Counted from the stretch's first letter, positions 47,688-59,306 are shown. The stretch: 64,000 nucleotides of DNA from Lepiota brunneoincarnata (GCA_023014365.1 JAEBUN010000007.1:744001-808000), one strand, 5' to 3'. Made by a program: numbers and translations. The notes: a model not told the origin generated them from the letters alone.

Positions 47688-48409
47688 TCAGACCGCGTCG
47701 TTCTCGACTAGCTTCCCACAGACGATGTACTTGTTTGAAAAGTGTTCGATCCACCCTGTAAACAAGCCTTAATACTAATACTCTTCACGATAATAATGAC
47801 TGACCTCTCATATTGTCACTGAGAGGGGAACGAAACATCAGGACGTAAAGTGGAAGGAAAACATACAAACAACGCACATTTCATCGGGCTTGAGATCCTC
47901 AAGCTTGTCAAGTGACTGATCCGTCGGCGTCAACATGTCTACAAACGGCGGTCAACTCTGCCATACATCCATATTCTACTAGCAGACTCACCAAGATCAA
48001 AGCTCTGCTTTGCCATACCCCTTGACGCGTCTCGTCCCGCAAAGTTTCCGTACATCCCATCTTGAAAAAACGAAAGGTTGAGGAGGATAATACACCCTCT
48101 AGGACCGGCACACTCACTCGGGCCATAAAAGTTCCTCCCACTGGTCACATCAAACACTGTACCATTAATAGCAAGCAAGATTCTGCCCCCGTCCTTCCCA
48201 TTGAATGGCTCCAAGGTCTTGGGTGTATAAATCTTGAATAGCACTGTTGGAGGATGCGACTTGGGCATCCATGAGTACCCGGCCTTGAACTCGTTGGGTA
48301 CGGAACTGGGTTTGGCGGTTGGAGGGAAGAGAATGCGTTGGACAGAGTAGAGGATGTAGACAAAGAGGGCGGTATTGACGGGCGTACCGAGGTCAAATGA
48401 GGCGGTCAT
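47688..48409 (-). CDS. DAP1: Dap1/PGRMC-type cytochrome b5-like haem-binding protein
   Basis: Start at 48409 (MTASFDLGTPVNTALFVYIL) gives an N-terminal membrane anchor (ALFVYILYSVQRIL), then a linker and the cytochrome b5-like domain: TVLFKIYTPKTLEPFNG, RILLAINGTVFDVTSGRNFYGP, (intron) GMYGNFAGRDASRGMAKQSFDL, (intron) DMLTPTDQSLDKLEDLKPDEM, and a final exon WIEHFSNKYIVCGKLVENDAV with TGA at 47688-47690. The Tyr in NFYGP and the YGNFAGRDASRG motif are the haem-coordinating and family signature positions. Dap1 sits in the ER and supports Erg11/P450 activity in ergosterol synthesis. A CACGTG hexamer lies 34 bp upstream of the start. Length about 180 residues is normal. Confidence 0.9.
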
Positions 48410-48442
48410 CGTGGACGGTGAGGAACCAGGGTTACATTCTGT

Positions 48443-48448
48443 CACGTG
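48443..48448. promoter_or_regulatory. CACGTG hexamer upstream of Dap1
   Basis: CACGTG lies 34 bp upstream of the DAP1 start at 48409. A second ACGTGT follows at about 48466. E-box type sites are bound by bHLH factors, and sterol regulators of the SREBP type are bHLH proteins, so a sterol link is conceivable but not shown. Confidence 0.3.
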
Positions 48449-48865
48449 TTACCATCTAGCTCATTACGTGTGACCAGTGATGATGACGAGTTAGAATTGA
48501 CAAAAATATTATACAAATCATAACTAAATGATAGATATTACCATTCTTTTTCTACCATACCATCTGTTTAGTGGACAGAGCCTTGGAATGACTGGTGGTC
48601 GGACTGTAGCCCAGATAGCTTCTGCGAAATCCGTGAGCTTGCAATCGGCCTCACAGTATATTCATGATCAGCCTTGTTCCCTACCAAACCGTGCGATAAG
48701 TCGTGGACCTGGCCTGGATTACCTACACAAATAGAACTCGCAAGCGAGAGCAAACTGAAAGGGAGACGATGACATTGGACATAGTAGGATGATAAATAAT
48801 CAACAACTCGCGTTGACCAATTTATGAAGTCGAAGGGGAACCCGGTGGGGGCAATGGGCAGAAAT

Positions 48866-48925
48866 GATGACAGCCGGGCTTTGAACCCGAAGATGCCTAC
48901 CACTATGCCACTAAGATGAGTGCTC
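48866..48925 (-). other. tRNA-like remnant lacking the anticodon arm
   Basis: On the minus strand the sequence contains TGGCATAGTGG, a perfect match to the A box consensus TRGYNNARNGG, and GGGTTCAAAGCCC, matching the B box, with a 5-bp stem (TCGGG/CCCGG) around a 7-nt T loop. Only 12 nt separate the boxes, so the anticodon arm is missing. It is therefore not a working tRNA; a deletion remnant or tRNA-derived short element are the likely explanations. Confidence 0.35.
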
Positions 48926-49595
48926 CGAGGTCCGATAAGCTGAAGCCTAAAACAAAGACAAACGGGTGGTATCGCACCCCGCAACAGGTCGGGTGAATGT
49001 GCTTGAACCCACGGGAAGCAGAATAATGTGCCGTCACGGTAAAACGTGTAGACAATCGGTGTAAATTTTCCATGTGCGCAACTTTCTCGCGGAAGGTGCC
49101 CCAAATAGCCTTGTCTTGTTTGACGCTTTGGTAGAACTTGAAGAGAATCACTGGGAGCTCCACACCTAGGACAAGTGAGTCTTGAGGTCGGTATCGTATG
49201 TAATTGCAGATACCAGTGCTGATAAACCGGAAAATCCTGTTCAAATCAGAATCAGGTCCAGAACATAAACAATGCCGTCTGCGCTGACCAGACCACAGAT
49301 TGTATCACGAACAAGTGTGTCCTTAATGGAATTGGGCCTACCCGGCACCTATGTAGTGGAAATATGCTCCTGGCATTGCCCCTTGATGCTACGACTCCGT
49401 TTGTGACTACCACTGCTAGGCCTTGAGGTCAAGGGTTAGATTTATTATTTTTGGATTCTTTCCTTTGTGTCATTTTATAGTCCTCGAGAATATATCTCAT
49501 GTCGGACTTTGCGCTATCCACGATGTACAGATGAGTCCCTAAGACCCCGGTGCCTTTTATCGACTCAGGGTCGGTAAATTGAGTGCACACGATTA

Positions 49596-50278
49596 TCACG
49601 CTGCATCGATCGGCAGAAACAGCAACGCATGCCATTCAAATGTTGGTTGCATACTAGCTTCTGGGAGAGAAGAATAAAATAAGAACTGTCCTGGACCAAA
49701 GCAACCGCAGCATACCCAGAGGGTAACAGCTAAGACCGTGGTCGCTCCAACATCCTGTCCAACTGGATTGTCTCCTCGGCTGTCGTCGTCGTGCTCAATG
49801 GTGAGTTTCAGTGGCAACCCGAGCAGCGTCCTCCTCGCCGGGGTCCAAGCCAGTGTTTTTCTCGGCAAGGGCAGTGTAAACATCTTGGACCGCCGCCCGG
49901 TAACGTTTGCACTCGTCAAAGGAAGCTTCGAACATGGCGATTGAGCCGGGAACTGAAACCAAAGCCTCGCGGTCTTCGCAGGTCTTGCCCCCGTGCCATA
50001 CACATTTCTGTCAGCACCTTGGAGATTTTGCCAAAGCCACGGGATCATCAGAGGCTGTCGTCATCGTCGTCTTGGACCTTTTGACCGGATTGGCCGAACC
50101 GCACGCTTCTCAGAGGTTGAGTGCAGGATGGCGCATTTCGCTCGGGCACAATTGCATCCAAGGCAAGAGTAGAGAGGTCTCGCGTGTAGGTTTCACGGAT
50201 CCAACACTCATCGGAGCACCTCGAGCATGGACGTTCCGCACACGTACTCAGCGGCGTTTGTCTGGATAAATGTGGCAA
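49596..50278 (-). other. Possible minus-strand gene, unresolved
   Basis: Several minus-strand frames look partly protein-like, for example DECKRYRAAVQDVYTALAEK near 49800-49930 (from ATG about 49935) and WIRETYTRDLSTLALDAIV near 50130-50210. No combination of GT-AG introns I tried joins them into one frame with a start and a stop, and I recognise no family. It may be a decayed gene. The long open frame of 150 codons at 49596-50048 reads as compositional noise in part. Confidence 0.25.
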
Positions 50279-50369
50279 TGGTGGGCTGTGGTTCTATTTA
50301 TCGACAGAAGTTACATATGTGAGGGTGATCACTCACATTTTTCCGCGATGCCATTCTCGAGCGCCAATT

Positions 50370-50773
50370 CTATTTTTGGCACAGGGTCAGATGAGGAGTC
50401 AGCCCCGGACAAGCGTGATTCCAATTATGAAATTTGATGTTAGTTTGTTGTTGGTTGCTGCTGCCTAATGTGTCGTATGTGCCTCTTGCGGATATCACTA
50501 TCTGGACATTGTTTTGTGCGTGATAATAGGAGGCTGAAGGGCATCGGCGACCGATGCCTATCCCTCGGTTTTGACAGGCATGGTGGTAGCTTCGGATTGT
50601 TTCTTCCCCCCCCACTCTCTTCGTCGCGTCCTTGATGCATTCCATTTCTTCCTCTTGGTGCCTCTCCTCTTCTCTGGAGTCTCTGAAGTTTCGCTGAGGG
50701 TCGAGCTGGTCTTTGTCGCCCGACGGTGTAACAGAAGCAGGCGAACAAGAGCGACAGTGCTACCTGATTTCAT
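50370..50773 (-). other. Possible short gene, about 115 aa, unresolved
   Basis: A first exon ATGAAATCAG (from 50773) with a GTAGCA...CAAAG intron could join a frame reading DQLDPQRNFRDSREEER, MECIKDATKRVGGEETI and ending LTLCQK at 50370. The result is charged and acidic, with no known domain. Alternative frames also stay open in this stretch, so I place little weight on it. Confidence 0.25.
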
Positions 50774-50828
50774 TGGAGAGAACGAAAGGCTACTCTTTCT
50801 GTCACACGTGACTAAACAACATACACAT

Positions 50829-51889
50829 TTACAAGGGAACATGCTCAAGTCCATACTGCGCTGCAAGGATGATCGGGTCCTTGTCCTCGTTATAAGCACA
50901 AGACGCCTTGCCAGGGTGCAACTCGTATCCAGCAGTGCACTTGTGTACGACACACTTGCCCCGGATGCACGACACATCAGATACACCGGGGAGTGCGGTG
51001 CAGTCCAGCCCCTCTGGCCCACCGCGGCCAGCCAATGTGATTGCACAACCACCGCCTATTAATAACAGATGATCATCAGTGAAAAGATCTTCCATAAAAA
51101 AATAAAAAAACTTCACAGCTTTCGAGATCATTCATAGTATCGACACACTCCCACGTTTTGGCATTGCGCCCCCAGATACCACACGCCGTCATTCCCTTTG
51201 GGCATAACAAATCCCGCGACAGCGAATCACGCTTGTAATGCGGTTGACCACTTGGGCATCCGTGGAAGATCCCGCATTTGCCATTGCATTCCGTGTACGG
51301 TGACTTGCACACACATTGGCTTGGTTTCGTGTCCGGGTAGGGTTTGTATCTATTGATAGCACAGCAGCCATAAGCGTCCACAACAGTCCACAGACCCATA
51401 AACAACTCACCCGTCCTTGCACTCGAAGTTGCAGGGATAGTCCTTCTTGCACTCGGCTACGGCATGCGTAGGGTAACGACACACTTGACCCTTGCTCTTT
51501 ATCTACGTTCGCCCACTCATATAAATAAATAAAATTCCCAAGGTGTGATGAACTCACCATATTAGTTATGGCCGAGACGACGTAGGTCTTGCCGGCGAGA
51601 GCGACCCCAGCAATCGCGACAGCATTAGTCGATATGAAGGCTGGAACTCCAGAAACACAGATACAAGCATCTACAGTGGCCTCATCAGAAAATCACAACA
51701 ACTGGGTGGGCCGAGGGATGACTCACTGATCGTCCCGACTGATATGAGATTCTTCGGGAAGAGCGGCTGGGGTACCTTGAGAGATTCGCTAACATATCCA
51801 CAAGTATCCGAAGCATCTTCAGCTCCAGCGACGAGGCCAGAGAAGTAGGCGATAGAAAGCGCCGCGAACGAAGCAAGATTCAAACGCAT
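50829..51889 (-). CDS. PriA-like cysteine-rich secreted protein
   Basis: Start at 51889 (MRLNLASFAALSIAYFSGLVAG) is a signal peptide, followed by a hydrophobic DACICVSGVPAFISTNAVAIAG block, then a Cys-rich region: QVCRYPTHAVAECKKDYPCNFE, CKDGYKPYPDTKPSQCVCKSP, CNGKCGIFHGCPSGQ, LCPKGMTACGIWGRNAKTWECVD, DLESCGGC, GLDCTALPGVSDVSCIRGKC and CTAGYELHPGKASC, ending YGLEHVPL at 50829. Five or six short introns interrupt it. The order CPxG-x-CxxWG...C-DLE-CGGC...DC-PGV-x-VSC--GKC--C--GY is the pattern of Lentinula PriA and its many Agaricomycete relatives, linked to fruiting and cell-wall or extracellular roles that remain poorly defined. All cysteines of the pattern are present. Confidence 0.85.
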
Positions 51890-52082
51890 TTCGTTTTAAC
51901 GTACGACGAGGGGGGGGGAAAAGAAAAATAGGGAGGGAAGCTTGCAAAGAAAAATCAACCCACACCCGTAACCCCCAACACACAGTCTCTTTTATACATT
52001 TATGTCGGCCTATGTCGTCGGGGATCTTTGATGGGTCCGTAAAACAGAGCTCATGAGGACACCGTGAAGCCGCAATGTTGCC

Positions 52083-52481
52083 CTACCCATCACTATCACC
52101 CTCTTCCTTCCTGTCATCACGTCCAAAAACGAAACAGAGCAGCAAAGCAACGAGAACAGAAAGAGCGAAATAGACGTATTTCTTGACAGGGAGGCGCTGT
52201 TCATACATGGATGGTGCCTGAAAACATCATGTTCATCAAGGCCTGCCTCTTGTTACAAAAGGCCCATTCTGGGGTCTTCTGGCAGGCACCAGATCATCTT
52301 GGGGTCTATTTTCCCCGGTACTCTGGATGCTTGCACCTAATGAGTAGCAAGCACTTGTATCGCCCAAGCCCTGATGAATGTGTATAGTATATACGGTGCA
52401 CGAACCATCAGAACCCCTTCGACGCCGAGAATAGCTTTGGGAACGATAATTATAAGTAGAGGGTCGAGGTCGGTGCACCAT
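52083..52481 (-). CDS. Small single-span membrane protein, 96 aa, three exons
   Basis: Exons 52481-52406, 52336-52257 and 52217-52083 add to 291 nt, exactly 97 codons, with GT-AG introns of 69 and 39 nt. The product begins MVHRPRPSTYNYRSQSYSRRR, passes through a Gln/Pro/Arg-rich linker, then APSMYEQRLPVKKYVYFALS and the single span VLVALLLCFVFG, ending with an acidic tail RDDRKEEGDSDG. The basic N-terminus and acidic C-terminus point to one defined orientation in the membrane. No family is recognised. It could also be read as a shorter protein from the ATG at 52207 (41 aa). The exact codon count of the spliced model is the main support. Confidence 0.5.
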
Positions 52482-53102
52482 CCCCGTCAGCCCCGTGCGG
52501 TATGACCGTGGACCGCACGCCACTCGTGGCTTTTCAAGGAAATCCCGACTTGTTCAAGATAACAAACACCCATACGTCGTGGCTCCCAAATCACACAAGG
52601 TTCTCGCAATCTATACTTGGGAATTCAATAATTGGCTGATACTTGACGATCATTCTCGGCTCGGTGTTAGAACTACGCCTCTAAGCTATGATATCTCAAA
52701 TTGTTTTCCATCCCTGCCATTACGTTGATGGATGCATGTGTCTGGAAGCCACCGTGTGATTTGGAATCCCCATCGACCGAGGCAAGGTCAATTTCTCCGG
52801 GCGCACAAATAGCACGAACTCGGGACACGCATCTATCTCGCTCACACAGATTGAATTACCAAAATCCCGATCAACTCAGGAGAATCGAAGGTCCAAAAAG
52901 AAACTGAACTGAGATTGTGTTGTAAGATAAAATAGAATACAGAGCTTGAAAACATACGATGACTGCGAAGGGGGAAAGAACTGACAGGAGGTTCAATAGA
53001 GAGTATGTGCTCCGAAAGAGAAAGGAAAGCGGCGATGAAAAGGGGTAACGGGGGTACGTTTATGGCACGCCGCATTGCGAAAACATGTGGTATTGTATAT
53101 TA
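52482..53102. other. Intergenic region upstream of the small membrane protein
   Basis: Holds the promoter of the 96-aa protein gene and the 3' flank of EPL1. No gene or repeat was seen. Confidence 0.45.
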
Positions 53103-56100
53103 TTAGAACCCAATCTGCGAGCTACCCACAGCCTGTTGTTGTATCGATGGAGAGGCCATGCCCATGGTCGGTGTTACAGGGAGGCGAGGAGGGGATTGGG
53201 ACTGTGATATGTGAGGTAATGGCGAAGGACTGTGTTGAGGCATCGGGGACATCGATATCTGGCCATTGGACGGAATGCGCATCGCGGGTCGTGAACCATT
53301 CGTCGTGGGGCCAGTAGCAGGAACAGCGTGGTTGGTAGATGGACTGGACTGTAAGCCATTCACGCCTTCAATTCCAGTTCCCGCAGAAGTAGGCCGCTGC
53401 AGGGGGGAGTTTGCCCACTGTTGCATTTGACGTGCGGCGGCAGCCTTGAGATTCGCATTGTTCACATTGAGCTGTAGGTTGTTCGCTGTGGCACCCGGTA
53501 ATACCTGCATGTAGGGCATGCGCTGTAGTTGTAGACTGGCGAAATCTCCCTGTGGAAGGTTGGCGAATGCACTCTTTAAATTCTGCAAACTCAGTGCCTG
53601 GTTATTCGCCAGCTGCGTATAGGCGGTGGTGTTTGCCAACGCGGCGGCGGCAGCGTAATTGGTCATCGGCGTAAGGTGAAACCCATTCGCAGCCAGGTTG
53701 ACAGGCTGAGTCTGAGACTTGGGACGTGTAGAGGAAGCAGAGGTCGGGGTGGAATCTGCACTCTGCGTTGTCGAGTCAGACTGCGGGATGGGGACAGAGC
53801 CGTTAACCAATGCCGATGGCTGATGGACTTCAGTCTTCACGACATCTACATGAGGCATGGAGATCGCGGGTCGACTGGCTACGCCATTGACGCCGTTAGG
53901 GGGGGAATGCTGGGGGACAGGAACAGGCTGAGGAGGTGACGTAAGGGCTATTGGCACAGCGCCTTGTAAGCCATTGACTGTTGGAACAGTTGGAGGTCGC
54001 ATTCCACCGTTCGAAGATATGCGCATCTGGGGTACAGCATTTGGGGGCGGCATCTTCTTGAGCTGTTGTTGAATTGCGGACGATGTGCCGTTCGGGAGCC
54101 CAGTGAGCTGTGCAGGGTGAGGCATGTTATTGGCTGGAGGGGCCGGTTGGGCAAGGAATTGTGCAAGAGCGGGGTAGATGGGACGGAAGGCACCAGTTTG
54201 ATCGCGGCGATGAAGTGAAGGAGGGACACCAAGACGGAAGGGTATTACCATCAACTGGCGGCCATCTGGTGTAGTGACAGGGATGGTGTTGTCCGGGACC
54301 AGACTTGTTTGGTCTTGGTCAGCGAGGAGTGTCATCGTATGGCGCAGATACCTAAAATTGGCGCTAAGTAGACAGTCTCGAAATGGGTCGGAGTCAACTT
54401 ACTTGGTCTGGTATTCGTCCACAAGAACCCGATCCTGCTCTTCTTGCCCTTGCATGCCAAAGGCCGGCGCGTCGTCCCTGTCGTACCTCCATTGCTCATC
54501 CAAGCGTTGCTGGCATTCAACCTCGACGAGATCGTCTTTATCAATTTCCATAGCGTGACCGTCTCCAGACGATAAAGCCGATCGCTGACCTTCCAGGTGT
54601 TTTGTACGTGACCCGAAATTGCAGCGATCGAGAAGCCGACGACCCCCGCGACCAATGCGCAGACGAACCGATCGTACAGGTCTTGTTGGTGCATTCCCGT
54701 TGGCACTATCCGATGAAGGCCACGATGGCGCTTCGGGTGGGGGAATATACTTGAAGAGCCTGGAGGCGTAGGAAACTGCAGGTGGCTGATAGACATTCTA
54801 AGGGGCACAAGGTAAGTAACCTCCCGACAGGGGCCGGCAAACGGTACTAACGTCGATTTGGTCTTCCCAGTGATGGTCCTGGTCCTTCTGGCGCGCAAGT
54901 GCGGTTTCGATCTGATCTCGTATAGAGTTTATTCGTTCTCTTGGGCGCATAAACGTTTCTTGTCTTGGTGTCGAAACACTCGAGTCTTGTGTACGAATTC
55001 GAAGACCGGGTATACGCCTAACAGCAGTTGAGCCAAAAGGAAAAAGATGATGATGTTCATGATACGCACGCAGCTGGTTCAGGCTTCTTGACAGGCCGTT
55101 CCTTGTCCACAAGTAATTCTTCATCGGTCTTGTCGCCCAATGCAGGGTACTTGCGCTTGAGGTCAACCATGGCAAGCCTCTTCTCCCAGACTCCTTGCGC
55201 CTGCTGTGCAGATTCTTTTTTCAGAGTGTCTCGATTCAGTATGAGCTTGGCAAGCTCGAGTGGATAAGCAAGCTCTGCTTGAAGACGTGTGAGCTTGTCC
55301 GACGATGTAACCTGAGATGCACGAGTCTTGCGGATGGCCTTGATCTCGCGCCGGCGAAAGCAAATGTATGACTCGTTAAGGGTATCGGATTCGTCACCAT
55401 TGAGGGTAGGTATGATGCGGTGCCCGTTGCGCTCTACCCGGCGCTCTTTCCAGTACGGATAGATAGCACGAGCAATGCGGAGGAGCTGAGGTGGCTTCGG
55501 AATCCAGGAGGGGACGGTGAATGTCGCAAAGATGGCTGGGGGCAGGTCACCGAAAAAGGTATCCTGGTAGTCGGCAAACGCAGGAAATGGCATCCCGTTC
55601 TCCAGGCCCTTGGGGAGAAGGTCAGCAACAATTGTAGTTGTGTTCAGGAGTGCACCCACATGATGGAGGTACTCAGTCTTCTCATGTGTGACTTTCTCAA
55701 AAATACCCATCACCAGCTCGAACTCGTCTTCGGATATGACTACTGGCTGAGAAATGTCAGGCTCCTTTCCTTTCGCCTTGGCGCTACGCGCAGACGTCCG
55801 GGTGCCAGAAGCAGAGACGGCTCCCTGGACACTCGTCCCTTCTCCGCGAGCTTCCTCGTTGTTCTTGTCCAGCCAGTCTTTGTCTCGCTCATCCATGTAG
55901 TGGGTGAAACCACCCGCGAGGCCGTCCACAGTGGATTCCTCAACGGATATAGAAGAGCAGACATAGGTGGTTGGATCTCTCCAGCGGTTTGATGGATAAA
56001 ACTCGTCATAGTTGTCGACAATGCCAGTGGAATCCGGTGTGGGAATGTAAGCAGTAGGCGCTTGCTTGTCTGGTACACCTTTAGTCGTCGAACGGCTAAC

Positions 56101-56443
56101 GGCAGTGCTGGTTCGGTGGGCGGCAGATAGGACCTCCTGCAGGTGATGTTCCTGTGGGATGATCACGCGAGATTCAGCTTAGTCATGAAAACCGCGGAAC
56201 GCACAGCCACGAAAATTGCTGACGTGGCAAGGCGGTAGGGCGAGGGGTAGTGGCACTCACGTTGGCATCCTCAGCATCGACGCCGGCGACGAGGTTCGTG
56301 AGACGATGTTTCTCCTCGTCTTCATCGGGGATGAGAAGAGCGTCGGCGTCGAGGTTACCATGGTGGATCTTGAGACGAGTTTTGTTGGTAATCCGGTTGC
56401 GATTCCTGAGGGTCGAAGCACCCGGAAGGTGATTGCGGGGCAT
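53103..56443 (-). CDS. EPL1: Enhancer of polycomb-like protein Epl1 (NuA4 histone acetyltransferase)
   Basis: Starts at 56443 with MPRNHLPGASTLRNRNRI, then KTRLKIHHGNLDADALLIPD, LTNLVAGVDAEDAN and (after an intron) EHHLQEVLSA, the EPcA N-terminal block that docks Esa1 and Yng2. Then AYIPTPDSTGIVDNYDEFYP, YMDERDKDWLDKNNEEA, SEDEFELVMGIFEKVT, and WKERRVERNGHRIIPTLNGDE-x-YICFRRREIKAIRKTRASQ, followed by helical KREKKYP-type sequence (VDLKRKYPALGDKTDEELL). The C-terminal third (54335-53103) is Gln/Pro/Asn-rich low complexity, as in other basidiomycete copies. Introns lie near 55070-55030, 54860-54790 and 54400-54340, among others. NuA4 acetylates histones H4 and H2A in chromatin. Stop TAA at 53103-53105. 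Confidence 0.93.
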
Positions 56444-58060
56444 GTCATGGAGAGTTCAGAGGGAAAAAGACTAGAAAGAAAACGAATAATTTAGCGGTGG
56501 AATAGCGTCGTTGTTGGTCCTCGTCGTTGTTGTCGTCGGCAACTGGCCAATGCGTCGGATTTGGGCCGAAAAGTGGTTTCGGCCCGGCAAATGAATATGT
56601 GACTGATCAAAAGCCGCACTGTTTGGTACGTAAACAAAGCCTGCACTAATCATGCACAAGCTGAATTGTGCTGTTCTCATCTCTCAGGTTATTCAGCTTA
56701 ATCGTTCAATATACTCAATCGTGGCCCCGCTTACAGGGGAAAGGCCACGGGAACTTTATGTTTCAGCAGATGGCTGCAGCATAGAGATGTGAGCATCCAT
56801 GGGTGGGCGGCCAAACACAGAAAACACACCCGCAAACACAGGTTAATTGATTCCGTGTCCCCTTTTGGTAGTCGACGACGTCAGTGCGGGCACCGCCAAT
56901 CAGCGCTCAACATCGAGCACCTCTGCCTCGGAGACGCACGGGGAACGAAAGAGACCCCGTCACATCCTATATCACCGAAAGTGAGTATCGAGTCAGGAGC
57001 CAACCAGTCTACGTACCACTTGGAGGTAACAATGCATAGGATCAGGAACACCCCAACATCGATGACTTGAACGAAGATGCGATAGGTAGAATTACTGTGG
57101 GGGTACGATGAACTATCCCGTCATGCAATGATCTCGGTTGCTTTGGTATTGACTACATCTGTCCCGATGGGTCAGAGCTCCCAGTTTTCAAAAACAACAT
57201 TGGCGACCCACGGTGAAGGCGAGGTGCCATTACGAGCTGGGATTTGGCTCAACAAGAATGAGAGGGAACCGCAGGTACATCCCACCGATAGGAGCATTTA
57301 CGTAGTGCTAGCTTGCGTTCTCGAGACAGAAGCCATGAACCTAGCCACAGGTATGACCAGTGACCGGACAAGCCGGTTCGGACGAGCTAGCAACTCTAAG
57401 GAGGGACCCAGGAAGACTTATAAGTAAAATTCCGCATTGACTCCACTGGCACTCACTCGAATTCGGATGGGGGGAAGCCTGGCGGCAGCTGACAGTCATT
57501 GCAGACGATAATTCTGCAGCTTGAGCTAGCTTTCCCAGCTGGCTGGGTTAGGCCATGCGCGACGGGGAATTTGGGAACAACAATCAGCTGGAGTGAGCTC
57601 CATACCTTCGACTTGCGGATGTATAAGAAAGAAGGGCAAGGGAGAGGAGAGGAACTCTGCGCTTGATGTCGAGTACACTGAGCTGCTCCAAGCTTCCTAT
57701 TTGTTTATACTCGACTCCCCGCCTCGGTTCGGAAGCAGTACTGGGTACCCGGTACCTAATCACTGTTCAGGCATCCTAGGGCCCCATCGCCACCAAATCT
57801 TGTGTATCGCATACGATAGTTAGACACCCCGTGTAAGGGGGAAGCCAGTGTCATGAGACATGGGAGAAGAGGATGAGTGGAGGACACTAAGACGTCCGAG
57901 TGCAACCTCGGAAGTAAGGAAGTGAGAGGTTCAGCCACCTCCCACGTGCCCCCAATTACAGTATCGGCATATGCCGTCACATAACTATATATCACGTGAT
58001 AGATAGATAAGGCCAAAGTTGCGAAATAAGTGTCCTTGTCTGTCTCCAGTAGCCCATCCT
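56444..58060. other. Long intergenic region upstream of EPL1
   Basis: The largest gap in this half of the window. It contains the EPL1 promoter and, at 57991-58000, the 10-bp palindrome ATCACGTGAT. Several short open frames (56789-57427) look mildly protein-like but share no frame and have no recognised family, so I regard them as relics or noise. Confidence 0.45.
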
Positions 58061-59306
58061 TCAGAAGGCCGAAGGAGTCCAGCCGCCATCCGCAACAATG
58101 ATCTATACAACGTCCCTGTCACCTGCGCCCAAGAGTCGTGGCACAAACCATCTCACCTTGTTGGTCATGTAGGCGTTGATCACGAGCAACTCCACTATCG
58201 AAGCAATCTCCTGGGGGCGCCCAAAGCGGCCGATGGGTATTCTTCTCTTTTAAGAAATCAGAAACAGTTACCCTCGTTCTAAATTAGCACAGGTGCTCAC
58301 ACTGAGCTCCTCGGGTGGATTGGACATCATGCTAGTCTCTATTGCAGCCGTCAAGGAAAGGCGAATCGGTACCAGAACATGGCACATACCCGCGACGAGG
58401 GCAGGCGCAACGGCGTTGCATGTCTTTCGACAATGAGCAATGAGACGGACGGGCGGCCGAACGCAAAAACTCACAATACCTTCCTTAGCGTACCTATTTG
58501 CGATCCAGTGGAGGAGACCGTGCATTGCCGACTTCGAGGACGCATAATGCGGGCCTATTACCCCACCGTTACCTGCATTTCTCGCTCAGCATGAGCGATT
58601 GCTAACGCTTTGAGACTTAGTTTTGACCTGCTGCAACGCTGCAGTCACATTGTGAGTGCCACCATGGGGCTAAGACTCGAAGAACGGACTACCTGGAACT
58701 GAAGACTATCCGACCATACTTCTTTTCCTCCATACTAGGCAGGCATAGCTGGGTCAGCTAGAGCCACGATCAGTCGTTATTCACGAAACCTTTTTTCCAC
58801 GTACCAGGTAACTTGCTCCTGTGTTCGTTCTCCAAGTTTTCTCAAACGTTTCGACGCTCACGTCCTGGATATTCCCGTTGGGCCCAATGATCCCACCCGT
58901 TATGCCCGAGTTATTGAATAGGATGTCGGGGTGCCCAAGATTCTTGACAACATTTACGTGCAGCTGTCGCACGTCGTTATAGCTCGAAAGGTCAGCCTGA
59001 AAGGCGACAGCTTTGACACCGGAGAGCATCTCTAGCTCCTTAACCAATTCTTTCGCTTTCTCCTCTGCACTATGGTAATGGACTGCGATGGAACATCCCC
59101 GTCGGGCGAGGGCTCGCGCCGTCGCGCTTCCAATTCCCCCACTAAGGTAATTGTTCCATCAGTCCTTGGTGGTTAGTTGAGGCAGAGCTGACAACAGCGT
59201 ACGTGCAGCCAGTGATCAAGGCCAGCTTTCCTTGGAGTGGTTCAGAGCTTTGCGAAGACATGCTGGCGGCTGGTGGCTCTGAGGAGGGTGAGATCCCATA
59301 GTGCAT
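58061..59306 (-). CDS. Short-chain dehydrogenase/reductase (FabG-like), seven or more exons
   Basis: Start at 59306 (MHYGISPSSE) or 59261 (MSSQSSEPLQGKLALITGC). The Rossmann motif is split by an intron: KLALITGCT|GGIGSATARALARRGCSI, then FQADLSSYNDVRQLHVNV, LGHPDILFNNSGI (NNSG in place of NNAG), ETFEKTWRTNTGASYL, LCLPSMEEKKYGRIVFSSSVAAG, GPHYASSKSAMHGLLHWIA with the catalytic Tyr and Lys (YASSK), KEGITCNAVAPALVAG, ETSMMSNPPEELS, KIPIGRFGRPQEIASIVELLV, AYMTNK and IIVADGGWTPSAF with TGA at 58061-58063. The Asn-Ser-Tyr-Lys set is complete, so it is likely an active NAD(P)H oxidoreductase. The 3-oxoacyl-ACP reductase subgroup is the closest; the substrate is unknown. Introns of 45-60 nt separate all the blocks. 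Confidence 0.85.

Larger units (their letters stand above)
48410..49595. other. Gene-free stretch between Dap1 and 49.6 kb
   Basis: Open frames here are short and none fits a known family. The stretch includes the CACGTG at 48443-48448 near Dap1 and the tRNA-like remnant listed separately. Its origin is unknown. Confidence 0.4.
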
